The notes beneath the pieces are model-generated. The model searched no databases. It was not told the DNA's origin and saw nothing but the letters and a program-made list of their open reading frames with translations. A stretch of 50,950 bases of DNA from Phycisphaerales bacterium UBA1910. GTDB lineage: Bacteria; Planctomycetota; Phycisphaerae; Phycisphaerales; UBA1924. A program made the translations under genes and the position numbers. Shown one piece after another: positions 1 through 7,784 of this stretch (the first letter of the stretch is position 1; every line of letters starts with the position of its first letter). The stretch is taken from positions 1 to 50,950 of the forward strand of contig DDGE01000018.1 of NCBI GenBank assembly GCA_002337545.1, read 5' to 3'.

Positions 1-62
1 CGGGCGTCGTATCCCGCGTCACACCATCCGTTTTCTGTTCGTGTACTGACATATCCTTCATC

Positions 63-2093
63 ATGTTTCGCGACCTGCACCAGTTTGTCGACCACCTTGA
101 GCGTTCTTACGAACTGACTCGGATCACCGAATCCGTGGACCCCGTCCTTGAGATCGCATCACGAACCGACCAGGAAAGCAAATCGCAAGCTCCAAAGCCT
201 GGATCTACTTCATCGCGTACAAATGACCCCGAGTTCGCTCAGCTCGGGGGCTCCGCACTCCTCTTTGAAAACCCAACTGACGCGAGTTTCCCCGTCCTCA
301 TCAACACATACGGCTCGTACCGTCGCATGGAACTCGCCCTCGGCGATCGCCCCCTCGACGACATTGCCCAAACCATCGGGGAACTCGTCAAGCCCGAACC
401 GCCCCGTTCCCTCTCCGAAGCCGTCGCCAAGGCAAAGCAGTTCGCACCCCTCCTCAAGATCGGGCCCAAACGACTCAAGTCACCCGGGATCTGCCAGCAG
501 GTTATCAAGACCGCCGACCAGATCGATCTCACCACGCTCCCCATCCTCAAGTGCTGGCCACTCGACGGCGACTTCGAATCCGTCGGCTACCCCGCCGGGC
601 TCAACGACCACATCCCCGATCTCGGACACCCCGACATCGACGACGACACCTGGAACGAACGATTCCGCGGGCGATTCATCACCCTCGCGGGAATCCACAC
701 CATACACGCCGACGATCGCAATGACCCCAAGCCCAAGTCGCACAATATCGGGATGTACCGCATCCAGCTGCTGGGCAAGAACCGCCTGGCCATGCACTGG
801 CACATGCACCACGACGGCGCATCGCACTGGCGTTCATGGAAAAAGCTCGGCGAGCCCATGCCAGTCGCCATCGCGCTCGGCGGCCCATCCGTCATGCCCT
901 ACGCCGCAACCTGCCCGCTCCCGCCCGGGATCTCCGAAGTCCTCATGGCCGGGTTCCTCCAGGGCAAGGGCGTCCGCCTCTGCCGCGCCAAGACTGTCCC
1001 GCTCTGGGTTCCCGCGGACTCCGAGATGATCATCGAGGGCCACGTCCACACCGATGCCGGATACCCCGGGTGGGACCCACGCGAACCCGACGCAAGCCCT
1101 CTCGGCGAAGGCGCCGTCTTCGAAGGCCCGTTTGGCGATCATACCGGGTTCTACTCCATGCCAGATCGGTACCCCATCGTCGAAGTCTCCGCGTTCACCC
1201 ACCGTGAGAACGCGATTTACCCGACCACCATCGTCGGACTCCCCCCGCAGGAAGACTACTTCCTCGGGAAGGCCACCGAACGCATCATGCGTCCGCTCCT
1301 CAAAACCATCCTCCCCGACATTGAGGACTACGACCTCCCGATGTACGGCGCCTTCCACAATGTCGCCAACATCCAGATCCACAAGCACTACCCGCTCCAC
1401 GCCCGCAAGGTCATGCACGGCATCTGGGGCGCCGGACAGATGGCCTGGACCAAGAACCTCTTCATCGTCGATCACGATGTCGATGTCCACGACCTCACCG
1501 CCGTCATGACCGCGCTCTACCAGAACTGCAAACCGTCACGCGACATCGAAAAGGTCCATGGCGCCCTCGACATCCTCGACCACGCCGCCCCCCGGCTTGG
1601 GTCGGGGATGAAACTCGGTTTCGACGCAACCCGCAAGATCCCCGGCGAAGACCTCGACGCCAAACCCATCAAACCTCGTGAAGACCTCCCCACGAACGAT
1701 CAACGCCAAACAGACATCAACCTTGCGCAAAGGATCGAAGGCGTCCTCGAAGCATCCGCCCCCGAATCAATCCCAGGTTGGCTCTTGATCAGAGCAGATC
1801 GTGATGTCGACGAACCCGATCATGTCGGGCTCGGACAACACATTCTCGCCGAACTCTTCTCGTCCAAGACCACATCACGCTTCATCGCAGTCCTCGGGCG
1901 CGAAGTCAACATCAACGACCATCACCGTGCATTGTTCCACTGGGTCGCCAACTGCGATGCATCACGCGACGCAATCTGGGATCAATCGCACGACTGCGAT
2001 CGAGTTGGATTCGACGCGACGCCGAAGACACCGGGAGATGCACGCAATGACCAGCCCGTTCGTGCATGGCCCCCGGTTTTACCCGGGTGCTAA
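63..2093 (+). CDS. UbiD family (prFMN-dependent) decarboxylase
   Basis: 676 aa. UbiD enzymes use prenylated FMN to decarboxylate aromatic or unsaturated acids, for example in ubiquinone or menaquinone synthesis. Family signatures seen are the N-terminal FRDLHQFVDHLE stretch, EGPFGDHTGFYS near residue 353 and GLPPQEDYFLGKATER after it. It is clearly longer than the roughly 500-aa E. coli enzyme; the extra length is in the C-terminal third (from about residue 520), which is Asp/Pro rich and includes RADRDVDEPDHVGLGQH. The ATG follows an AT-rich stretch without a strong Shine-Dalgarno. The gene converges on the TPR lipoprotein gene and overlaps it by 4 bp. Substrate is not readable from sequence; a role in the futalosine menaquinone route used by many planctomycetes is only an inference. 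Family assignment is firm. Confidence 0.93.
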   Translation: MFRDLHQFVDHLERSYELTRITESVDPVLEIASRTDQESKSQAPKPGSTSSRTNDPEFAQLGGSALLFENPTDASFPVLINTYGSYRRMELALGDRPLDDIAQTIGELVKPEPPRSLSEAVAKAKQFAPLLKIGPKRLKSPGICQQVIKTADQIDLTTLPILKCWPLDGDFESVGYPAGLNDHIPDLGHPDIDDDTWNERFRGRFITLAGIHTIHADDRNDPKPKSHNIGMYRIQLLGKNRLAMHWHMHHDGASHWRSWKKLGEPMPVAIALGGPSVMPYAATCPLPPGISEVLMAGFLQGKGVRLCRAKTVPLWVPADSEMIIEGHVHTDAGYPGWDPREPDASPLGEGAVFEGPFGDHTGFYSMPDRYPIVEVSAFTHRENAIYPTTIVGLPPQEDYFLGKATERIMRPLLKTILPDIEDYDLPMYGAFHNVANIQIHKHYPLHARKVMHGIWGAGQMAWTKNLFIVDHDVDVHDLTAVMTALYQNCKPSRDIEKVHGALDILDHAAPRLGSGMKLGFDATRKIPGEDLDAKPIKPREDLPTNDQRQTDINLAQRIEGVLEASAPESIPGWLLIRADRDVDEPDHVGLGQHILAELFSSKTTSRFIAVLGREVNINDHHRALFHWVANCDASRDAIWDQSHDCDRVGFDATPKTPGDARNDQPVRAWPPVLPGC

Positions 2094-3613
2094 TCATCCT
2101 GCTCCAGACGGTTGCGAAGCACAGGGAGCAACTCATGACCTGCGTCCATCGCAGCCAATCTATCGAGTGTTTCCTCAGCTTTCAGACGATCACCGGTTTC
2201 CATCAAACAGAACGCGACCCGCACAAGGATCTCGGGTGTGGTTTCGGTATTCAGATCGAGCCATTCAAACTGCTCTAAAGCGTGCTCAGGCTCTCTCTGT
2301 TGAATCCAGTAATAGGCTAAGCCTGATCGCCCCTCAGGGTCATCAGGATTCTCATCAACAAATCGAAGCAACCGCTCACGCGCCAAAGTCGGTTTTCCGG
2401 CCTCCTTGTAGGCAAACACAAGATTGCTGAGATACATGTACACATCGGGCGCAAGATCCTGAGCACGCTCCATGTTCGGCAATGCGGATTCAGCGCCCTC
2501 AAGCTCCATGAGTGACAGCCCAAGCATCTGATGCACATCCGGATTGAATGGGTCGAGCTGATCAGCGAGGCGCAGAGACTCAATCGCCTCTTGGTATTTG
2601 CCCCGTTTGTATTCGATCAATCCAAGCGAATAATGACTCTCACTCCAAGCATCTTCTGCAGCGATAGACTCCCGCATCGTTTCCGCAGCGCCCTGCAAGT
2701 CATTGCCCATCATGTCTTGCAACACACCAAGCTCATACAAGCCGAGCCATTGATCAGGGTTCAGCTCAAGACAATCAAGAAGACTCGCGTAGGCGTCGTC
2801 GTACTGCTCTCGGTTCCGGAGAGTCTGGGCGTGATAGGCAAAGGCAAATGAACGATGCTCAGCAGGCGCGCTTGAGGGTGTGAAATCGCTCATCTTGATT
2901 GGTTCGTGGCGTTCAACCTGCAGCACACGCTTGAACCTGATCCCGAGATCGTGATCGCTGCCACCCCATCCATTGAGAAACGCAAGCGGGTATCCCTCAT
3001 GATCGACAACAATGGATCCATCCAATACGATGTCCGGCTCACTCTGAAACACGATGGCTTCGCCGTAACCGGACCACTCGTGCAATCCAACTACCTGGGT
3101 TTCAAGTTCTGTATACCCAACCATTTCTTCGATTCGCAGAGGAAGGGTCAGGACAATCCGGAGCGGAGCATCCGTTCCGGTAGGCAGTTCCCGTACTGGT
3201 ATGGTTCCGGGATCGGTAAGTGGTGATTCGATGTGAACGAGTGCTATGTCTAGTGCGGCGTCATACCCAATGACTTCTGCAATATCTCGCGGGGCACAGC
3301 ACTCCCAGAACACGCGGGCGGATTCGGCACCAAAGAGCTTGGACGCGCTCATCGCAACGGTCTGCTCATCGATAAGCACAGCGCCAGTGCGAACCATGCG
3401 TCCGTTACGATAGATGATATCAACCGTTCCAAGAAACCTGCTCGCCCACATTCGATCAGAACTGCGTGCAGACTGATCGTGAAGTGCTTCAGATGGCTCG
3501 CGAGTTTGCGCATCATCACCCGACGAGTTCCCATCTGAACCATTACATCCGAACAGATGGGTGCTCAGAAGCACTACGCAGACAAGCTTGGCTCCCTTTC
3601 CCATGAGAGTCAT
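2090..3613 (-). CDS. TPR-repeat lipoprotein with a degenerate trypsin-like domain
   Basis: 507 aa. The N-terminus is a lipoprotein signal with lipobox LFGC (Cys23), so the protein is probably membrane anchored. Residues about 55-260 look like a trypsin/HtrA-type fold: VAMSASKLF sits where the catalytic His block would be, YDAALDIALVHIE keeps the Asp block, and LDGSIVVDHEGYPLAFLNG resembles the Ser block without the GNSGG motif. It therefore looks like a pseudo-protease. Residues about 265-500 are tandem tetratricopeptide repeats (YASLLDCLELNPDQWLGLYELG, SHYSLGLIEYKRGKYQEAIE and others), a protein-interaction platform. The ATG overlaps the stop of the upstream dacB-like gene in an ATGA, so the two are translationally coupled and may work together on the envelope. 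The exact role is unknown. Confidence 0.85.
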   Translation of the reverse strand: MTLMGKGAKLVCVVLLSTHLFGCNGSDGNSSGDDAQTREPSEALHDQSARSSDRMWASRFLGTVDIIYRNGRMVRTGAVLIDEQTVAMSASKLFGAESARVFWECCAPRDIAEVIGYDAALDIALVHIESPLTDPGTIPVRELPTGTDAPLRIVLTLPLRIEEMVGYTELETQVVGLHEWSGYGEAIVFQSEPDIVLDGSIVVDHEGYPLAFLNGWGGSDHDLGIRFKRVLQVERHEPIKMSDFTPSSAPAEHRSFAFAYHAQTLRNREQYDDAYASLLDCLELNPDQWLGLYELGVLQDMMGNDLQGAAETMRESIAAEDAWSESHYSLGLIEYKRGKYQEAIESLRLADQLDPFNPDVHQMLGLSLMELEGAESALPNMERAQDLAPDVYMYLSNLVFAYKEAGKPTLARERLLRFVDENPDDPEGRSGLAYYWIQQREPEHALEQFEWLDLNTETTPEILVRVAFCLMETGDRLKAEETLDRLAAMDAGHELLPVLRNRLEQDD

Positions 3614-5148
3614 CCCCCCATGGCAGGATCACCCGCGATCTCGCTCAGGTACGCATCGATTTGCTCAACAACATCATCGATAAATGGCTTCGCGTTCCTC
3701 GAGGTCGAACCTACCTTCACATCGTTGAGCATGATCGAAAAACCGACACGCTGTTTCGTACGCGGATGTTCGAGCACACCCGCGAGAGCGTATGTGCCCG
3801 TAAGGTATCCGCTCTTCGCGTGCAGCGAGTTGCGTAGCGAATCGATAGTGAATCGTTTTCGGAGCGTGCCTTCGCCGGGGATTGCAAGCGATTGAGAAAA
3901 GGTGTCCCAGTGATCTGAACGAGCGGCCGATCGCAACCAACCGACAAATGTGTTCGCCGTGACCCGGTTTTCACGCGACATGCCTGATCCATCAGAGATT
4001 ACTGTAGTCTCAGCCGCATCCGCTCCCAGAGCGTCGGATAGAGCCATCCGCAGCACGGCGCCACCATTCTCCCACGAACCGGGATCGGATGTCACCTCAT
4101 GGCCAACGCGTTTGAGCAGGGCCTCAGCATACAGGTTGTGGGAGTTTGTATTGATCCGCTTGAGCACATCCGCGATCGGTGTCGTGATCACAGCGACCAC
4201 ACGCGATTCGACGAACTCATCTCCAACATCCCAGAGACGCACGGCGGAATACCCATCTCGGCCTTCGGTTCCGACAGGGATACCCCGTTCTGCCAGCGCT
4301 TGAGCAAACACTCTTCCCGCGAACAGCGGGGGGGTATCGACCGCTACGGGTATTTCCGATTGAGCGCTGACATTACCATGCACGGTAAAGGAGTTGGCCT
4401 TGGTCGGGCGTGAGACCCAAGCCGTATCACGAGACTTCCGATTAGATTTCGCCTTCACCCGCATCTGGACCCAGTACGCATCCGGGATCATCTCGACAAT
4501 CGGGGTACCGCCGGTTGAAGGCTTGGTGTATACATTGATCACATTCGTGTGAAAGTTCAACCCACCGACCTGGGCACAGTACCAGCGGTTAAGCTGATCC
4601 TCAGGCCATGCCGGGTGTGTGTACTCGCGATCGAACACACGATCATCGATGACCACTTCAGACAACGAGGTAATCCCGCCCGCCTTGAGCGACATGGCGA
4701 TCTGATCGAGCAAAGTGCCGAGTTCTACGCCCGGGGTCTCATCAATAAAGATCGCCGGATCTCCCAGCGCCGGGTCGCCATCGCCTCGGATGATCAGGAT
4801 CGGTGGCGAGACACTCTCGTCAACGATCAACTCCGTGCGAAAAGTGAAATCCTCACCGAGCACTTTTAGAGCCATGCCCGTTGTCAAGAGTTTCATCGTT
4901 GATGCGGGTATGAGTGCTGAGTCCGCCCCGTGACTGGCGAGTTCTTCGCCAGTATCCAGATCAATGACACTCAGGCCGATTTTCGCATTCCCAAGATTCG
5001 CGTGGCGAATCAGACGCTCTGTGTCTTCATCTAATGGCCCCGCCCGGACAATGCCGAGACAGGACGAGAGCACAAATGCTGAAGCGAGGATCGAAAGCCC
5101 CCGACCCGAAACCGCCTGAGAATAAAACGCACCGATCATCTGTCGCAT
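3610..5148 (-). CDS. dacB: D-alanyl-D-alanine carboxypeptidase/endopeptidase, PBP4 (peptidase S13) family
   Basis: 512 aa. Exported penicillin-binding protein that trims or cleaves D-Ala-containing peptidoglycan cross-links. All three serine-transferase motifs are present: SxxK as S83-TM-K86 (PASTMKLL), SxN in NTNSHNLYAE, and KTG as KSG in HAKSGYLTGTY. A hydrophobic export signal lies at about residues 18-36. The length is usual for the family, including the inserted domain between SxxK and SxN. It is the first gene of a two-gene unit: its stop overlaps the start of the TPR lipoprotein (ATGA), which could recruit or regulate it. The presence of this enzyme agrees with planctomycetes having peptidoglycan. 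Confidence 0.93.
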   Translation of the reverse strand: MRQMIGAFYSQAVSGRGLSILASAFVLSSCLGIVRAGPLDEDTERLIRHANLGNAKIGLSVIDLDTGEELASHGADSALIPASTMKLLTTGMALKVLGEDFTFRTELIVDESVSPPILIIRGDGDPALGDPAIFIDETPGVELGTLLDQIAMSLKAGGITSLSEVVIDDRVFDREYTHPAWPEDQLNRWYCAQVGGLNFHTNVINVYTKPSTGGTPIVEMIPDAYWVQMRVKAKSNRKSRDTAWVSRPTKANSFTVHGNVSAQSEIPVAVDTPPLFAGRVFAQALAERGIPVGTEGRDGYSAVRLWDVGDEFVESRVVAVITTPIADVLKRINTNSHNLYAEALLKRVGHEVTSDPGSWENGGAVLRMALSDALGADAAETTVISDGSGMSRENRVTANTFVGWLRSAARSDHWDTFSQSLAIPGEGTLRKRFTIDSLRNSLHAKSGYLTGTYALAGVLEHPRTKQRVGFSIMLNDVKVGSTSRNAKPFIDDVVEQIDAYLSEIAGDPAMGG

Positions 5149-5212
5149 CGAGTCCTCCAGAGCTTTGCAGTACCTATCGGCACTTGCTGCGCTCTCGCTT
5201 CAACCCTCGCGA

Positions 5213-5656
5213 TTAATCGGAGAGCACGCCGAGCAAGTCGCACACACTTTCCGCATCGGCTGGTGTTTGCAGCGAACATTCGACCCAGATGATGTCGCGC
5301 ACACATGTACCATCACGGACCTCGGCGCGGACACTTTTCGATAGTGCAGCATCACGGATGAGCCCGATGCCGGAGCGCCTGAAACTAACTGCTACACGCT
5401 CTCGCTCGGGCTCAGGGATCAGAAAGACGCCACACAGAGGTGCATCCAGTTCCGATTGCCCCTCGTACCCCTCTGCCCAGCCCCAGGAGGACTGATAGTG
5501 TTTCAAATTGGGCTTCCAAGAGAGTTGCTCGCTGATCCACTGCCGAACCTGCTCCACCGCTTTTCGCGGCTCTGAGCCGATTTCTGCGAGTAACTCATCG
5601 AAGCCCACTGACGAAAACTGCTGATTCCAGGTGCCCAACTCATCATCCTCCGACAT
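5213..5656 (-). CDS. Hypothetical protein, possibly DUF3788-like
   Basis: 147 aa, no signal peptide or membrane segment, so probably cytoplasmic. The middle (WKPNLKHYQSSWGWAEGYE then LCGVFLIPEPERERVAVSFR) has a rhythm reminiscent of the DUF3788/YdeI-like small cytoplasmic proteins, but I cannot assign it firmly. It ends just upstream of dacB, 64 bp away on the same strand. It is divergent from the response-regulator gene. No function is proposed. Confidence 0.6.
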   Translation of the reverse strand: MSEDDELGTWNQQFSSVGFDELLAEIGSEPRKAVEQVRQWISEQLSWKPNLKHYQSSWGWAEGYEGQSELDAPLCGVFLIPEPERERVAVSFRRSGIGLIRDAALSKSVRAEVRDGTCVRDIIWVECSLQTPADAESVCDLLGVLSD

Positions 5657-5780
5657 CTACTCTTGGATCTCTCCCGCCAAAGTACTGGTCTTGATCGATC
5701 CGCGTCCCAAAGATTAGGCACACACCCCGCGCCGAGTGCTCCAGAGCACCCAGTGCCCTGAAACCCGCCAAGGGAGCCCC

Positions 5781-6269
5781 ATGAACGACCCGCAAACAGT
5801 CCAGCACGAGTCCGATGACGCCGTGAGCACCCACGAGGGGATCCTTATCGTTGACGACAACGAACAGAATCTCGAACTGCTCCACGCCTACCTTGATGAG
5901 ATGGGTGGGCCGATCAGACTTGCTCGAGACGGACTCGAAGCACTCGAGTCCATCGAGAAGGATGCTCCAGACATCATACTACTCGACATCATGATGCCTC
6001 GCATGAGCGGATACCAGGTCTGCGAGAAGCTCAAGAAGAACCCCGACACACGCGACATCCCGATCATTATGGTCACTGCTCTCAACGAGGTGGGGGATGT
6101 TGAGCGGGCTGTCGATGCCGGCGCAGATGATTTCCTCACTAAACCGGTGAACAAGCTCGAGCTCATTACGCGTGTAAAATCGCTACTCCGTGTCCGACAA
6201 CTCAAACGAGAGCTCGACGCCGCGGTCGATCAGGTCCGCACCATGCGAGATACCTCAGGCGATCAGTGA
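5781..6269 (+). CDS. Response regulator, PleD/CheY-like receiver domain
   Basis: 162 aa. A single REC domain (about residues 20-140) with a short N-terminal lead and a coiled-coil-like tail. It has the acidic pair D25-D26, phospho-acceptor D69 (IILLDIMMPRMSGY), the conserved Thr in MVTAL and the Lys in TKPVN. The pattern DDNEQNLELL is typical of PleD-type receivers that sit in front of or partner with GGDEF proteins, but no output domain is present here. An in-frame ATG lies 45 nt upstream (5736), but the ATG at 5781 follows AAGGGAGCCCC and begins the conserved part, so I chose it. No cognate histidine kinase lies nearby. The gene converges on the nuclease gene 5 bp away. Confidence 0.92.
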   Translation: MNDPQTVQHESDDAVSTHEGILIVDDNEQNLELLHAYLDEMGGPIRLARDGLEALESIEKDAPDIILLDIMMPRMSGYQVCEKLKKNPDTRDIPIIMVTALNEVGDVERAVDAGADDFLTKPVNKLELITRVKSLLRVRQLKRELDAAVDQVRTMRDTSGDQ

Positions 6270-6274
6270 CCCAA

Positions 6275-7627
6275 TCAAGGGCAGCCAGCGCTGTAAAGCC
6301 CGAGGAAAGCGGACACATCAAAGAAGTCGAAAGTTCCATCCCCCGTGATATCCGCACTCGGATCTTGAGCGGAGAAAGCACCAAGGAACGCGCTCACATC
6401 AAAGAAATCTAGTGTGTCGTCATCGTTGTAGTCCGGTGGGGCGGGGCATTGATCCGCCGCCGCTTCTGGCAAAATGAAATCGATCACAACGGGACGATGG
6501 TCTGACGCAAGCGAAGACGCCGACAGCGGATTCACTGGATACGAGTTCACGGGGTACGGTAAACGGCCCGTGTTCATATTGCTCCCACTCGAACGGAAGA
6601 TGAACTGACGGCGTACCTGTGCAATGGAGTCCTGCCAACAGATATAGTCCAGCCGGCTCGAACTTCCTTGAGTGCTCGTGTCCCCGGAAACCGGTTGCGA
6701 GGCATTCGAGAATGATGCATCGGTTCGATCACGGTCGGTCCCATCCGTGCCACCGAAGTTTTCCGCCCTCGTCATGATGGAGTTCGGGCTCGTAGAACTT
6801 GGGTTCTGGTTTAGGTCTCCACCCCAAATCACCGGCGTGTTCTCATCGAGCACATCCCCTACATTGGGAACCGCTACGCGACCGTTGGGATCGCTCATCC
6901 CTGTCCCGGCGCCGTTGTAGTAGTAATCGATGAAGTATGCCGTGTTGAACGCAGCTGTTTCGCGCTGTTCATAATCACTGCTGTCGCCGCCGGCCTTGAG
7001 GTGGGCGTTCCCGACAACAACATCGCCCGCATACATCTCATCCGGCAGGTCGATCTCCGCAAACATAAACCCGCGAATCCCGCCATTACCACCGGATTGG
7101 TACTCATCCGGGAGCACGACGAAGTTGCTCAGTTCTGCGCCGCCACCGTTGATGTCCTCGAACGGATATCGAGACATGATCATGTTCCGATTGAACCCGT
7201 CCGAGTTGGTTGATGCAAAGACATAAGGCAGATCGTAACTGGGAACAAACAGCTTCGTATATGAGCCGACGCTGCCGCCTTCAAAGGGATCACTGCCGCC
7301 ATTGATGAACAAATCGGCAACGGTTTCCAGTTCGGACACCGAATCGACGCCTGAGCCTGTGTTGTTCCCAGAGTTGTCGCCGCATTCCTGAAGGATCAGC
7401 ACATCCGGCTGCAGGGCCGCGACAATACGGACAAGCGCATTCCAATCACTGAAGCTATCGTCCTTGTCATTGGAAGAACAGATCCCGTCCTGCACATTCC
7501 AGGTCATGACACGCAAATCACGCGGATCTTCCTTGCCCCAGTCTCCATTGAACGGATCCCATTGCGCATGAGCAGATCCACAGAGTGCGGCGAGTAGCAA
7601 TCCAATCGTGGCCGGGCGTGATTTCAT
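6275..7627 (-). CDS. Secreted endonuclease/exonuclease/phosphatase-family protein with dockerin-like C-terminus
   Basis: 450 aa. Signal peptide MKSRPATIGLLLAALCGSAHAQ. Residues about 38-385 are an EEP (DNase I-like) domain: VMTWNVQDG (Asn of the metal site), LILQECGDN (catalytic Glu), GNAHLKAGGD, VIWGGDLNQNPSS (the GDLN motif) and ASDHRPVVIDF (the final SDH). The C-terminal about 60 residues hold two EF-hand-like dockerin segments (DYNDDDTLDFFDVSAFLGAF and DITGDGTFDFFDVSAFLGLY) and end in AGCP. The same tail is on the protein encoded immediately upstream, suggesting a shared anchoring or assembly route. The protein is probably an extracellular nuclease or phosphodiesterase; the substrate is unknown. 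Confidence 0.9.
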   Translation of the reverse strand: MKSRPATIGLLLAALCGSAHAQWDPFNGDWGKEDPRDLRVMTWNVQDGICSSNDKDDSFSDWNALVRIVAALQPDVLILQECGDNSGNNTGSGVDSVSELETVADLFINGGSDPFEGGSVGSYTKLFVPSYDLPYVFASTNSDGFNRNMIMSRYPFEDINGGGAELSNFVVLPDEYQSGGNGGIRGFMFAEIDLPDEMYAGDVVVGNAHLKAGGDSSDYEQRETAAFNTAYFIDYYYNGAGTGMSDPNGRVAVPNVGDVLDENTPVIWGGDLNQNPSSTSPNSIMTRAENFGGTDGTDRDRTDASFSNASQPVSGDTSTQGSSSRLDYICWQDSIAQVRRQFIFRSSGSNMNTGRLPYPVNSYPVNPLSASSLASDHRPVVIDFILPEAAADQCPAPPDYNDDDTLDFFDVSAFLGAFSAQDPSADITGDGTFDFFDVSAFLGLYSAGCP

Positions 7628-7730
7628 CGATCTTCTCCTATTTCCAAGCTCATTGTATCACACGACTTACGGCAGGAAGGGTGTTTCTTCCGTTTTCCGG
7701 TACCGAGCATGGAGTTATGGGGTCAAAGAA

Positions 7731-7758
7731 ACAGCCGCGCCTTCTCAGGCGCGGCTGT
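7731..7758 (-). terminator. Rho-independent terminator after the 705-aa dockerin-tailed protein gene
   Basis: Perfect 11-bp stem (ACAGCCGCGCC / GGCGCGGCTGT) with a 6-nt loop, about 27 bp past the stop of the upstream minus-strand gene. On the minus strand it is followed by TTCTTT, a modest T-tract. Confidence 0.75.
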
Positions 7759-7784
7759 CGGATTCATACGAGAATCGATATCGA

